Assembly (NCBI RefSeq): GCF_006874425.1
Contig: NZ_VIJZ01000001.1
Span: forward strand, 496,001-560,000
Length of the DNA stretch: 64,000 bases
Reading direction: 5' to 3'
Source: Paenibacillus ottowii
GTDB lineage: Bacteria; Bacillota; Bacilli; Paenibacillales; Paenibacillaceae
The notes beneath the pieces are model-generated. The model ran no database searches. It was not told the origin of the DNA and saw only the letters and a program-made list of their open reading frames with translations. Both the position numbers and the translations under genes were made by a program. Positions within the stretch are counted from its first letter, which is position 1; each line of letters begins with the position of its first letter. This document shows, piece by piece, positions 27,379-36,556 of this stretch.

Positions 27379-28734
27379 ATGTCTAAAAAAGTTATTTTTG
27401 ATTACACGAAAGCCCTCTCCTTTGTAGGTCAGCATGAAATTGATTATTTTGCAGAGCCTATCAAGTTGGCTCATGAGCAATTGCACAACCAAACAGGCGT
27501 AGGCTCCGATTTCTTGGGTTGGATTGACCTGCCTACCAATTATGATAAAGAAGAATTTGCGCGCATCCAAAAGGCTGCTGCTAAAATTCAAAGCGATTCC
27601 GAAGTATTGATTGTAATCGGTATCGGCGGTTCTTACCTTGGAGCACGTGCTGCGATCGAAATGCTGTCGCATTCCTTCTATAATGCGCTGCCTAAAGATC
27701 AACGCAAGGGTCCAGCCATCTATTTTGCAGGCAACAACATCAGCTCTACATATATGAATCATTTGTTGGAACTGATTGAAGGAAAAGACTTCTCTGTCAA
27801 TGTCATCTCCAAATCAGGTACAACAACAGAGCCTGCTATCGCTTTCCGCGTATTCCGTGCAGCTCTGGAGAAAAAATATGGTAAAGAAGAAGCGCGCAAA
27901 CGTATTTACGCGACAACGGACAAAGAACGTGGCGCTTTGAAAAAGCTCGCTAACGAGGAAGGTTATGAATCTTTCGTTATTCCTGATGATGTCGGTGGTC
28001 GTTACTCCGTACTGACAGCTGTAGGCTTGTTGCCGATTGCTACAGCAGGCATTAACATCGAGGAAATGATGCAGGGCGCGGCAGACGCTTCCAAAGAATA
28101 CAGCAATCCGAATGTTGCTGAGAACGAGGCTTATCAATATGCAGCCGTTCGTAACGCTTTGTATCGCAAAGGTAAAGCAATTGAGATTCTCGTAAACTAT
28201 GAGCCGTCTTTGCATTTCGTATCCGAATGGTGGAAACAGTTGTACGGAGAAAGCGAAGGTAAGGATTATAAAGGCATTTATCCAGCTTCTGTTGATTTCT
28301 CGACAGACCTTCACTCTATGGGACAATTCATTCAGGAAGGCAGTCGTAACATTTTCGAAACGGTAATTCAAGTAGAAAATGTACCTAGTCACATCACCAT
28401 CGAAGCAGATGAAGATGATCTGGATGGACTGAATTTCCTGGCAGGCAAAACGGTGGATTTTGTAAATAAAAAAGCATTCCAAGGTACATTACTGGCTCAC
28501 ACAGACGGACAAGTACCAAACCTGATTGTAAATATTCCTGACTTGAGCCCTTACTCCTTTGGCTACCTTGCTTATTTCTTCGAAAAGGCTTGCGGCATCA
28601 GCGGCTACCTGTTGGGCGTAAATCCGTTCGATCAACCGGGTGTAGAAGCTTACAAAAAGAACATGTTTGCTCTGCTTGGCAAACCGGGCTTCGAAAAAGA
28701 AAAAGCGGAGCTTGAAGCAAGATTGTCTGAATAA
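27379..28734 (+). CDS. pgi: Glucose-6-phosphate isomerase
   Basis: Interconverts glucose-6-phosphate and fructose-6-phosphate in glycolysis and gluconeogenesis. At 451 residues it is the short bacterial form. Visible signatures are [30 protein letters not shown], the [17 protein letters not shown] block and [16 protein letters not shown] lies 8 bases before the ATG. It is monocistronic, with its own promoter candidate and terminator. Confidence 0.97.
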   Translation: MSKKVIFDYTKALSFVGQHEIDYFAEPIKLAHEQLHNQTGVGSDFLGWIDLPTNYDKEEFARIQKAAAKIQSDSEVLIVIGIGGSYLGARAAIEMLSHSFYNALPKDQRKGPAIYFAGNNISSTYMNHLLELIEGKDFSVNVISKSGTTTEPAIAFRVFRAALEKKYGKEEARKRIYATTDKERGALKKLANEEGYESFVIPDDVGGRYSVLTAVGLLPIATAGINIEEMMQGAADASKEYSNPNVAENEAYQYAAVRNALYRKGKAIEILVNYEPSLHFVSEWWKQLYGESEGKDYKGIYPASVDFSTDLHSMGQFIQEGSRNIFETVIQVENVPSHITIEADEDDLDGLNFLAGKTVDFVNKKAFQGTLLAHTDGQVPNLIVNIPDLSPYSFGYLAYFFEKACGISGYLLGVNPFDQPGVEAYKKNMFALLGKPGFEKEKAELEARLSE

Positions 28735-28807
28735 GGGAGCTATAATCTCTGATTCGAAACAGGTTTCGGTCAGAAGCGTTATGGTGTATAGCAACATTTA
28801 AGTACAG

Positions 28808-28850
28808 GAAAGCAGTTCGCCAGCTGCCAGAAGCGGGGAACTGCTTTCTT
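28808..28850 (+). terminator. Terminator after pgi
   Basis: GAAAGCAGTTC pairs perfectly with GAACTGCTTTC, with an inner CC/GG pair and TT after the stem. Confidence 0.8.
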
Positions 28851-28880
28851 GTAAAATGAAGTAAGGAAGGTTATACGTGT

Positions 28881-29513
28881 ATGTTGGAACAATACCGAAC
28901 CGTACGCGGTGCCGGCAACAAGGAAATTGTAATCCGAAAATCCCGTTTTATCGGCCATATTCAGCCTGTTGAAACTGAGGAAGAAGCAGTTGCTTTCATA
29001 GAACGCATCAAGAAAGAGCATTGGAACGCTACCCATAATTGTTCGGCTTATATGATTGGGGAAAGAGACGAAATCCAAAAGCAATCGGATGACGGAGAAC
29101 CAAGCGGGACGGCAGGAAAGCCTATTTTGGAGGTCATCCGCAATCAGAAGCTGAAAAATGTCGCTATTGTGGTTACCCGTTACTTTGGCGGAATTATGCT
29201 GGGAGCAGGCGGACTGATTCGCGCATACTCAGATGGTGCTGTTGCAGCTATTGAGGCAGGGGATGCGATTACGCGTGTGCTGCATCGTGAGGTTTTTGTG
29301 GAATTGGATTATACCTGGTTGGGCAAAGTGGAAAATGAATTACGCAATCGCAGCATCCGTACCGGAGAAACGATGTTTACGGATAAAGTTACTTTAACCT
29401 GTCTGCCGCTGGCTGGTGATGCGGAATCCTTCTGCAACTGGATAACCGACTTGACACAAGGACAATCGCTTGTGTCGGAGGGAGAGCAGCTTTACTTTAT
29501 TGAAGGGGAATAA
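28881..29513 (+). CDS. YigZ/IMPACT-family protein
   Basis: A 210-residue member of the UPF0029/IMPACT family, related to eukaryotic Impact, a translation-stress regulator. The N-terminal domain has KSRFIGHIQPV, HNCSAYMIGE and the core DDGEPSGTAGKPIL, then VVTRYFGGIMLGAGGLIRAYS. The C-terminal DUF1949 part completes it. The bacterial role is not settled; a link to ribosomes or protein turnover is inferred from homologues. AAGGAAGG lies about 11 bases before the ATG. A TetR-type regulator gene begins 5 bases after its stop, so the two are likely coupled. Confidence 0.9.
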   Translation: MLEQYRTVRGAGNKEIVIRKSRFIGHIQPVETEEEAVAFIERIKKEHWNATHNCSAYMIGERDEIQKQSDDGEPSGTAGKPILEVIRNQKLKNVAIVVTRYFGGIMLGAGGLIRAYSDGAVAAIEAGDAITRVLHREVFVELDYTWLGKVENELRNRSIRTGETMFTDKVTLTCLPLAGDAESFCNWITDLTQGQSLVSEGEQLYFIEGE

Positions 29514-29518
29514 ATAAT

Positions 29519-30100
29519 ATGGCTAGAAGAGCAGTAGAACAGGAGTTGTCAAGAGGGCGGATTCTGGAAGCGGCCAGGCACTTGTTTATCACCAAGGGCT
29601 ACCGTGCGATTTCAATGCGCAGCATTGGCCAGCATCTGGGTTACAGTCATGGTTCATTATATTATCATTTTAAAGAGAAGGCTGAACTGTTCTACGCCAT
29701 TGTGATTGAAGATTTCAATACCTTGCGTGGGATTCTACTGCAAGCAACAACAGGCACGCCTGATGATGGCTTGAGCAGATTGGAGTACTTGATGCTGGAA
29801 TATATCCGTTTTGGCTTGGAAAATCCATATCAGTACGAAATTATGTTCATGATGCATGATGAAGAACTATTTGCATACTGTCGTACAGAACAAAACCGTT
29901 GTGTAGAATTATTCGCATCTATGATTCGCCAGGAATTGAGTGATCAGGGACATTCGGAGGAAGAATGCTCCAGGGTACCGAAAAGTCTGTTTTTATCCAT
30001 GCATGGCTTTGTGTCATTTTATATTCAGGACGGATTAACATTTGAAGAGATCAGGCCTGCTGCTTTAGCACATGTAAAGCTGCTGTGCAGACACCTATGA
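29519..30100 (+). CDS. TetR/AcrR-family transcriptional regulator
   Basis: A 193-residue regulator. The N-terminal helix-turn-helix is typical: RILEAARHLFITKGYRAIS, MRSIGQHLGYSHGSLYYHF, KEKAELFYAIV. The C-terminal ligand domain is all-helical and anonymous. Its ribosome site (GAAGGGG) lies inside the end of yigZ, implying translational coupling. The target genes are unknown; regulators of this type often control their own operon, so yigZ could be one target. No obvious palindromic operator was noticed upstream of yigZ. Confidence 0.88.
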   Translation: MARRAVEQELSRGRILEAARHLFITKGYRAISMRSIGQHLGYSHGSLYYHFKEKAELFYAIVIEDFNTLRGILLQATTGTPDDGLSRLEYLMLEYIRFGLENPYQYEIMFMMHDEELFAYCRTEQNRCVELFASMIRQELSDQGHSEEECSRVPKSLFLSMHGFVSFYIQDGLTFEEIRPAALAHVKLLCRHL

Positions 30101-30215
30101 GCGTACCTGCATTCACACGCTTCAGCCATAAACATGTAGGGCGCTTTTTTGGGTGCTTTCACTTCATGACGGTGACTAATCATTACGGTACTTTGCGAAA
30201 GCGACTAAGAATTTA

Positions 30216-30263
30216 ACAGACGATGATGTATCCAGCGGGAGAATATCATCGTCTGTTTTTTTT
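30216..30263 (+). terminator. Terminator after the tetR gene
   Basis: ACAGACGATGAT pairs perfectly with ATCATCGTCTGT and is followed by seven or eight T residues. It also lies just past the end of the convergent yjbQ gene. Confidence 0.92.
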
Positions 30264-30274
30264 GTACGTCCCCG

Positions 30275-30676
30275 TCAGCCCTTCATAATTTTGACATAGT
30301 ACTGACGTCTGCGTGGGCCGTCGAATTCACAAAAATAAAGTCCCTGCCATCGCCCAAGCAACAGCTTACCCTCATGAATGATAACCGTTTGTGAGGGGCC
30401 TGTCGTAATGGATTTTAGGTGGGACGCCGTATTTCCCTCCATATGACGATATTGGGGATGCTCCCATGGATAAACCTCATCCAGCCTCAAAATAACATCA
30501 TGTTTGACATCAGGGTCGGCATTTTCATTAATAGCGATGCCGGCTGTCGTGTGTGGACAATAAATTAATGCTGTTCCTTGCTGCACCCCGCTTTTTTCGA
30601 TGAGGGCTGCAACTTCGCGTGTAATATCACGCATTTCATCTCGCCGTGTCGTAGATAATTCAAAAGTATGCAACAT
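30275..30676 (-). CDS. yjbQ: YjbQ family protein (UPF0047)
   Basis: A small trimeric-type protein of 133 residues. The family block [20 protein letters not shown] is clear, as are [12 protein letters not shown] and [20 protein letters not shown]. coli YjbQ has weak thiamine-phosphate synthase activity in vivo, but the true role is unsettled. AAAGGAG lies 7 bases before the ATG. It converges on the tetR gene and diverges from cysA. Confidence 0.9.
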   Translation of the reverse strand: MLHTFELSTTRRDEMRDITREVAALIEKSGVQQGTALIYCPHTTAGIAINENADPDVKHDVILRLDEVYPWEHPQYRHMEGNTASHLKSITTGPSQTVIIHEGKLLLGRWQGLYFCEFDGPRRRQYYVKIMKG

Positions 30677-30736
30677 GAATCCATCTCCTTTCTATGTATT
30701 ACTTTACCCTTTTCATACTCAAGATAATATATAGAG

Positions 30737-30766
30737 TTGACGAAAATTGCTTTCCTTTGATAAAGT
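30737..30766 (+). promoter_or_regulatory. Candidate promoter upstream of cysA
   Basis: TTGACG, an 18-base spacer, TAAAGT. The leader to cysA would be about 120 bases. I saw no S-box or T-box signature in it. Confidence 0.4.
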
Positions 30767-30895
30767 ATCACATAAGAAAAACAAAGTAAGTTTATTGGAA
30801 TAATTAAATGCTCTCAAAATAGGTGCGTGCTTTGCGGTTAGCAAGGTTGCTGCTGTTCCTAAACGGGTCCAGAGGCGGAAAGGAAGTGTACGGAT

Positions 30896-31957
30896 ATGCA
30901 TGTGGAAGTAAGAGGGTTAAACAAGCATTTCGGTAATTTTCATGCGGTAAAGGACGTATCTTTTGATATTCAGACGGGCCATCTTATTGGTTTGCTTGGT
31001 CCAAGTGGCGGGGGGAAGACCTCCATTCTTCGCATTTTGGCGGGGCTGGAGCAGCCGGATGCAGGAGAGATCCATTTTCACGGAAAAAGGGTAAACGAGC
31101 TGGCACCACAAGAGCGTGGAATCGGATTTGTATTTCAAAACTATGCTTTGTTTAAGCATATGAGCGTGTACGACAATATTGCCTTTGGCTTGAAAGTGAA
31201 AAAAAGCTCCAAAACTCACATCAAGGAAAAAGTCGCTGAACTGGTTGAACTAACGGGGCTCAAAGGCTTTGAGCATCGTTATCCGCATCAGCTGTCGGGT
31301 GGACAGCGACAGCGGGTTGCTTTTGCGCGTGCTTTGGCACCAGAGCCTCAACTGCTGCTGCTGGATGAGCCGTTTGCAGCTATTGATGCCAAGATTCGCC
31401 AGGAGCTGCGCACCTGGTTGCGAGAGCTGATTGAGCGAGTGGGTATTACGTCTATTTTCGTCACCCATGATCAGGATGAGGCGATTGAAGTAGCGGATGA
31501 AATTATGGTGATTAATCAAGGACGGCTGGAGCAGAAGGGAACGCCTTGGGATATTTATAAAAAACCGGGAACCCCGTTTGTGGCTTCCTTTATTGGGGAA
31601 TCCACGGTGATTGAACAGGCGGGTAGTCTCAGGGGCTTTGAGGAGGCGGCCGGAGTGGGAACACGTGCCTTGATTCGTCCAGAGTACATTGATGTCGGAC
31701 CGAGTGAGGAATTTGCGCTCCTGTCGGCAACCGAGGAAGGCATAGTGAAGCATTTGCATTTTCGCGGGAGTGAATGGATGGTTGAAGTACAGGTCGGTGA
31801 CCAGCGTCTCATAACATACCGTTCGCTGGAGAAATCTACGCTGGAGCCTGGTCAGCAGGTGCGAGTGTTGGTGCATCGGGCCTATCTATATAATGAGGAG
31901 TCCAGCTGGATGGTGGAGAACCGTCTGAAGGAAGACCCGATGCCTATCATCATTTAA
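30896..31957 (+). CDS. cysA: Sulfate/molybdate-type ABC transporter ATP-binding protein (CysA-like), without neighbouring permease genes
   Basis: ATPase of the CysA family, 353 residues. The motifs are Walker A GPSGGGKT, Q-loop FVFQNYALF, signature LSGGQRQR, Walker B LLLLDEPFAAID and the switch His in FVTHDQDEA. The C-terminal TOBE-like domain (GTRALIRPEYIDVGPSEE) matches sulfate importers. No cysP, cysT or cysW lies beside it, so it either serves permeases encoded elsewhere or another oxyanion system. The ATG at 30896 has GGAAAGGAAG upstream. It is flanked by its own promoter candidate and terminator. Confidence 0.85.
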   Translation: MHVEVRGLNKHFGNFHAVKDVSFDIQTGHLIGLLGPSGGGKTSILRILAGLEQPDAGEIHFHGKRVNELAPQERGIGFVFQNYALFKHMSVYDNIAFGLKVKKSSKTHIKEKVAELVELTGLKGFEHRYPHQLSGGQRQRVAFARALAPEPQLLLLDEPFAAIDAKIRQELRTWLRELIERVGITSIFVTHDQDEAIEVADEIMVINQGRLEQKGTPWDIYKKPGTPFVASFIGESTVIEQAGSLRGFEEAAGVGTRALIRPEYIDVGPSEEFALLSATEEGIVKHLHFRGSEWMVEVQVGDQRLITYRSLEKSTLEPGQQVRVLVHRAYLYNEESSWMVENRLKEDPMPIII

Positions 31958-31983
31958 AAATAAAACGATCACGACTGAGGGGG

Positions 31984-32025
31984 TGTCTAGCCTGATTTTC
32001 CGGCTTTAGACATGCTCTTTTTGTC
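31984..32025 (+). terminator. Terminator after cysA
   Basis: TGTCTA-GCC pairs with GGC-TTTAGACA and is followed by a T-rich stretch. Confidence 0.75.
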
Positions 32026-32108
32026 GTTGATTGCTGGACTGATTTACGCAGACTTGGTATGTTCGTTATAATAGTAGTAAAAACACCCAGATAGATAGGA
32101 GTTAAATC

Positions 32109-32879
32109 ATGAATCGGCTTATTTTTCTTGGCACGGGGGATGCAATGGGGGTTCCACGTGTATATTGTGATTGTCCTGTGTGCATGGAGGCTCGCACGAC
32201 AGGAGCGAATGTAAGGTTGAGGTCGTCTGTGCTGATTGAAAGCGAGACAGAGGATTTTATGATTGATTGTGGCCCCGATTGGCGCAGACAGCTGGAATTG
32301 CGCGGCCTGCGTTTTATCCCTACGATCCTTGTGACGCATGCACACTTTGACCATATTGGAGGATTGCCAGAATGGGCGGATGCCTGTCGCTGGACCGGGA
32401 ACCGAGGGCGCTTGTTCGCTCCACAGGAAGTGATCGATACGATCTTACGTCAATTTTCCTGGCTCTCTGGAAACTTGGACCTTATTCCAGTAGATCAGGG
32501 AGTCCAACTTGGCGGATGGAACATCCGGGGCTGGCGTGTGAATCACGGGAAGAACGGATATGCTTACGCTTATCGTCTGGAAAAAGACGGCTTCTCATGG
32601 GCCTACTGTTCGGATTCAATCGGACTGAATGAGGCGGAGATTTTGCCTCTACATAACCTGAATTTACTCGTGCTGGGAACAAGTTTTTACCATGAAGAGG
32701 CCGAGTATGCCACCCGCTCGGTATATGACATGCTGGAAGCTCAGGAGCTTGTAGGAAGACTGAAGCCCGGAAGCACGGTATTTACACATATGTCCCATGA
32801 TGTGGATATCACACACAACTACGGGCTGCTGGAAGGGATTAGTTTGGCACACACCGGCATGAGTTTGCCGTTAGAATAA
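32109..32879 (+). CDS. PhnP-like metallo-beta-lactamase-fold hydrolase
   Basis: A 256-residue phosphodiesterase-type hydrolase. The N-terminus LIFLGTGDAMGVPRVYCDC followed by CPVC is characteristic of PhnP, whose Cys cluster binds a structural zinc. The dinuclear metal motif is THAHFDHIGG, with a further His in RVNHGK and the late HMSHDVD. E. coli PhnP cleaves 2',3'-cyclic phosphates in phosphonate use; there are no phn genes here, so the substrate is open. A weak AGGAG lies 9 bases before the ATG. It converges on the mocR gene with only 4 bases between the stops. Confidence 0.85.
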   Translation: MNRLIFLGTGDAMGVPRVYCDCPVCMEARTTGANVRLRSSVLIESETEDFMIDCGPDWRRQLELRGLRFIPTILVTHAHFDHIGGLPEWADACRWTGNRGRLFAPQEVIDTILRQFSWLSGNLDLIPVDQGVQLGGWNIRGWRVNHGKNGYAYAYRLEKDGFSWAYCSDSIGLNEAEILPLHNLNLLVLGTSFYHEEAEYATRSVYDMLEAQELVGRLKPGSTVFTHMSHDVDITHNYGLLEGISLAHTGMSLPLE

Positions 32880-32883
32880 CGAT

Positions 32884-34392
32884 TCACATCGTTCGGCTGA
32901 TGCGTAGAAGTGTGGAGATCCCTTCTCTGATTTGCAGCTCATTAGCGTAGGAATAGGACAACCGTATATGCGTTTTACCCTCTGCGCCGATGGGATCAAA
33001 TACATTGCCCGGCACAAAGGAAACAGACTTTTGTATACTTTTGGCCAGCAGCTCATTGGGTTTGATCGTAGAGGGTAGCTGGAGCCACAGGTTGAGTCCT
33101 CCCGTCGGACTAGTCCATGTCCAGCCTGAATCACGGAGACTGGTCTCCATCATTTCCTTGCGAATCTGGAGCGCGATGCATAGCTTTTTTAGATGCTGCT
33201 GCATACGTGGGGATTGAAAGTATTGTAAAAACAGCTTTTGATTCAGCAGCGGTGATCCATTGTCCACTAGCGCTTTGACGCTTAGCAGGCTGTTCATGAG
33301 CTGACGCCGACAGGTAACGGCTGCGATTCGCAGACCAGGTGCAACATATTTGCTGTAGCTCCGAATATAGACGACGCTTCCTGAGATATCATAGGCGAAA
33401 ATGGGGGAAGGCGGCTTTTGCCCAAAGCTGATATCATAGGTGCTGTCATCCTCGACAATAAGACAGCCGTAGCGCTCGGCCAGTTCGGGCAGTCGTTTGC
33501 GCTGCTCATCAGGGATCGTAAAGCCAGTCGGATTGTGAAATGTCGGATTCATATAAAAGAGACGAGGTTTTTCCGTTTTCAGGCACCATTCAATGTGATC
33601 CATATCATAACCTTCCGGTCGTATATCCGTTACAGTCAGGCGGGCGCCTTGTCTGCGGAATATTTCCATGGCGGGGCCATAGGCTGGACGTTCGATTAAT
33701 ACACGATCTCCTGTACGGATCAGAGAACGGGAAACCAGGTCAATGGCTTGCTGTGCGCCGGAGGTAATCAGTACTTCGTCGGTTGATACTGCGAAATGCT
33801 TATCTGTGCTAAAATGCTGCGCCATGGCATCACGAAGCTCAGCGTCTCCTTGTACAGCAGAATAAGTAGCCGCGATTTTCGGATGCTTTTCAAACACCTG
33901 CATCATTAGTTCTCTCCAATATCGGTTGGGTAGGAGAGAGGGATCAATCAGGGCCTTGGAAAATTGGAAATCCGCGTTTACGGCATGAACCTGGGTGAGT
34001 CCATCCATCCCCCTCCAGACAGAAACAGACGGATCGTCTGCCATGTAAGTGGATTCTGAATGGAAGATCCGTCTTGTGGATGAACGCTCCGAATAGGTAG
34101 TAAATGGCCCCAATTCTGCTGCATGGGAAGCATGAGCGTAATATCCCGATTTATCCTTTACATAGATACGTCCTTGTTGCTTTAACTCCTGATATGCCCG
34201 GAATACAGTTAACCGGTGTACACCCAGTTCCTGAGCCAGGCTTCGCACAGACGGCAATTTAGCGTCTGCTGGCCAGTCCCCGCGCTCCATCCGCACATTT
34301 ATGTAATGGACGACCTGCTCATACAGCTTTAAGCCCGGATATGTCGAGATCTGTTCCGTTGAAAACAATAATTCGCTGTTATCTTTGCCCAT
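32884..34392 (-). CDS. MocR/PdxR-family regulator (GntR HTH fused to aminotransferase domain)
   Basis: A 502-residue fusion protein. The N-terminal GntR-type winged helix has LPSVRSLAQELGVHRLTVFRA and YQELKQQGRIYVKDKSGYY. It is followed by a fold-type I aminotransferase domain with NPTFHNPTGFTI and the PLP-binding Lys in SYSKYVAPGLR. Such proteins sense PLP or amino-acid adducts and control a neighbouring gene. The divergent neighbour is an EamA exporter, the expected target. ATG 34392 is chosen because AAAGGAG lies 10 bases upstream. Its promoter and direct-repeat operator candidates lie in the shared intergenic region. Confidence 0.92.
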   Translation of the reverse strand: MGKDNSELLFSTEQISTYPGLKLYEQVVHYINVRMERGDWPADAKLPSVRSLAQELGVHRLTVFRAYQELKQQGRIYVKDKSGYYAHASHAAELGPFTTYSERSSTRRIFHSESTYMADDPSVSVWRGMDGLTQVHAVNADFQFSKALIDPSLLPNRYWRELMMQVFEKHPKIAATYSAVQGDAELRDAMAQHFSTDKHFAVSTDEVLITSGAQQAIDLVSRSLIRTGDRVLIERPAYGPAMEIFRRQGARLTVTDIRPEGYDMDHIEWCLKTEKPRLFYMNPTFHNPTGFTIPDEQRKRLPELAERYGCLIVEDDSTYDISFGQKPPSPIFAYDISGSVVYIRSYSKYVAPGLRIAAVTCRRQLMNSLLSVKALVDNGSPLLNQKLFLQYFQSPRMQQHLKKLCIALQIRKEMMETSLRDSGWTWTSPTGGLNLWLQLPSTIKPNELLAKSIQKSVSFVPGNVFDPIGAEGKTHIRLSYSYANELQIREGISTLLRISRTM

Positions 34393-34420
34393 GCGGTCCA
34401 CGCTCCTTTGTGTGTATTGT

Positions 34421-34477
34421 ACTATACAGCACTTCAAAAACGTGTACAACTGTTCTGTGGTTGCCCATCTGTTCTGT
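34421..34477 (-). promoter_or_regulatory. mocR promoter and direct-repeat operator candidate
   Basis: On the minus strand TTGTAC (34449-34444), a 17-base spacer and TATAGT (34426-34421) form a good sigma-A promoter. Two direct repeats of CA(A/T)CTGTTCTGT lie at 34447-34458 and 34466-34477, with a 19-base period; the first overlaps the -35 element. MocR-type regulators such as GabR and PdxR bind direct repeats, so this is a likely operator for autoregulation and transporter control. Confidence 0.55.
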
Positions 34478-34524
34478 CTGTCTCCTTGTATGCTTGTGAG
34501 TAATAGAAAGGAGAGGGAAGTGTC

Positions 34525-35436
34525 ATGGTTGGTATCGCCTTTACAGTTATGTGTCTTATTTTTGGCACCACATTTTTGGCTATCAAAGTGGGGGTGGAAG
34601 CTGGACTTCCACCATTCCTATCGGCAGGCACACGTTTTATGGTAGCTGGGGCAATTTTGTTTATAGCGATGAGACTTTTGGGAAAGGTTCGGTGGTCGTT
34701 ATTATGGCGTAAGGAAATACTGCTGATTGGAACGGGAACGACCTTCGGCACATTCTCAACACTGTATTGGGCAGAGCAATATGTCAGCTCGGGAATTGGT
34801 GCTATTTTATCAGCCACCGGACCGATGATGATTGTGCTGATGCAGTCTGCAATACTGCGGCAAAAAACGACGAGAATTACGCTCATGGGCTGCATGATCA
34901 GCTTTCTTGGGGTCGTACTGGTGGTATTGCCCGGCTTGGCCGTTCAAATCAGCGGTCTGTGGTTGGCAGGTTGCATGGCCATTTTGCTGGGTGAACTGTG
35001 TTATTCGGGTGGAGCTCTGTATTCCAAACGAGTCATGGATGCGTTTCGTGATACGAACCCGATTGCCTTGAATGCGGCACAAATGTTCCATGGTGGTTGG
35101 ATGCTGCTAGTGCTGTCGGCTTTCACAGAGCCTTGGAATTCTGGGGAGTGGAATCTGCTGCCTGCTATGGGATCTCTATTTTATTTGATTTTGTTTGGTT
35201 CTATGATTGCGCAGACACTCTTTTACTGGCTTATGGCGCGTACGAATCCCTTGTTTCCGACTACATGGCTCTATATTTCACCACCGATTGCTGTAGGCCT
35301 GGGTGCTTTTTTATATGGAGAGCACGTAAGCTGGTGGATGCTGGCAGGGGTGCTGCTCATCGTGATCGGATTGATGTGTATGAACAATGGAATCATTCGT
35401 CTGGTGAACAGACGTAAAGTACGTTCTGTAGCCTGA
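34525..35436 (+). CDS. EamA-family (DMT) transporter
   Basis: A 303-residue membrane protein with ten predicted helices in two EamA repeats. The first begins CLIFGTTFLAIKVGVEAGLPPF, a typical DMT start, and the second begins near residue 155 (MAILLGELCYSGGALYSK). Members export amino acids and related metabolites. The divergent MocR regulator supports an amino-acid or amine substrate, possibly PLP-linked. AAAGGAGAGG lies before the ATG. A terminator follows. Confidence 0.88.
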   Translation: MVGIAFTVMCLIFGTTFLAIKVGVEAGLPPFLSAGTRFMVAGAILFIAMRLLGKVRWSLLWRKEILLIGTGTTFGTFSTLYWAEQYVSSGIGAILSATGPMMIVLMQSAILRQKTTRITLMGCMISFLGVVLVVLPGLAVQISGLWLAGCMAILLGELCYSGGALYSKRVMDAFRDTNPIALNAAQMFHGGWMLLVLSAFTEPWNSGEWNLLPAMGSLFYLILFGSMIAQTLFYWLMARTNPLFPTTWLYISPPIAVGLGAFLYGEHVSWWMLAGVLLIVIGLMCMNNGIIRLVNRRKVRSVA

Positions 35437-35492
35437 TATTTTGAAAGTTGTTAGATTATTATGAGACATGACAGAATGAGATATGACAGAAG

Positions 35493-35543
35493 AAGCCTCC
35501 AAACTGCCGTATGTAACTAAACAAGCGGCGTTTGGAGGCTTTG
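35493..35543 (+). terminator. Terminator after the EamA gene
   Basis: AAGCCTCCAAAC-x-GCCG pairs with CGGC-GTTTGGAGGCTT. The stem is nearly perfect, followed by a short T-rich tail, and may act on both strands. Confidence 0.82.
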
Positions 35544-35593
35544 TTGATGTAATTTGTTCATTTAGGTATATCCGTTAACAGTCACTTTTTTGC

Positions 35594-36394
35594 TTATTCA
35601 ACATTGAGTATAAATTTATCGATGGCATGCTTGACACCGTCTTCGTTATTGCTGCGAGTAATGTAATCAGCCAGCTTTTTCAAATCAGGAATCGCATTCT
35701 CCATCGCGATGCCAAGACCAGCACATTCCAGCATTTCATGGTCATTCCAAGAGTCGCCAATGGCAATGGTCTCCGACAGATCACAGCCAAAATGGTTTGC
35801 AAGGAAGGTAAGCGCGTGGCCCTTGGTGCCTTCATGATGCATGATTTCCAGAAAATGAGGCTTTGATTTTGTGATATGCACCTCGCTGCCAAGCAGCTCA
35901 CGCAGTTCGGGAATTAATTCATCCAGCACTTCCGGCTCGTCAATAATCAGCAATTTAGGAGCAGGTTGCTCTATAACTTTACTGAACACAGGCTCGACAA
36001 AATATTCCGTGTTATTCAGCTCGGTGTAATCTTTAATTTTCTGATTATCTTCACGTGTGTACAATTTGTCATCTATATACGTTTGCAGATGCAGATTGCG
36101 TTCCACACAGAATTCATAGAGACGACGTGCAGCTACGAGTGGAACATAACGCTCATACAGTACTTTTTCGTCCAGCAAGTTTTTAACCAGAGCTCCCTGG
36201 TACGTAATGATCGGTACGTTTAACCCCGTCTGGCGTGCAATTTTGTGCGCGGAAGCATAAGCACGTCCAGTCGCGAGAGTAACCACCACACCTTTAGCTA
36301 CAGCAGCTTCCAAAGCCTGTTGTGTCGCTGGAGTAACTTCTTTCTGGTCATTAATGAGAGTATCATCAATATCAATGGCAATTAATTTATACAT
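35594..36394 (-). CDS. Cof-type HAD-IIB phosphatase
   Basis: A 266-residue sugar-phosphate-type phosphatase with a class IIB cap. The catalytic motif I is AIDIDDTLIN, motif II lies in VVTLATGRA and motif IV is IAIGDSWNDHEML. Family members dephosphorylate hexose phosphates, PLP or flavin intermediates; the substrate is not predictable here. ATG 36394 follows AAAGGAGAG by 10 bases, and it yields the family's usual MYKLIAIDIDDT start. Confidence 0.9.
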   Translation of the reverse strand: MYKLIAIDIDDTLINDQKEVTPATQQALEAAVAKGVVVTLATGRAYASAHKIARQTGLNVPIITYQGALVKNLLDEKVLYERYVPLVAARRLYEFCVERNLHLQTYIDDKLYTREDNQKIKDYTELNNTEYFVEPVFSKVIEQPAPKLLIIDEPEVLDELIPELRELLGSEVHITKSKPHFLEIMHHEGTKGHALTFLANHFGCDLSETIAIGDSWNDHEMLECAGLGIAMENAIPDLKKLADYITRSNNEDGVKHAIDKFILNVE

Positions 36395-36474
36395 ATCGGT
36401 ATTCTCTCCTTTATCTCTATCATGGGGCAATATTAAAATTGTATCTTATAATATTCAAAATGACAATATTGCAT

Positions 36475-36510
36475 TAAAAAAGGGACGGCGCCCATAAGAG
36501 CCCATCCCCT
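36475..36510 (-). terminator. Terminator after lplA
   Basis: On the minus strand GGGATGG pairs with CCGTCCC (one G-T pair) and is followed by TTTTTT. Confidence 0.82.
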
Positions 36511-36556
36511 TATAACCACTGAAGTATTGGTTTGAAACCATGGAAAAAAGTAACGG

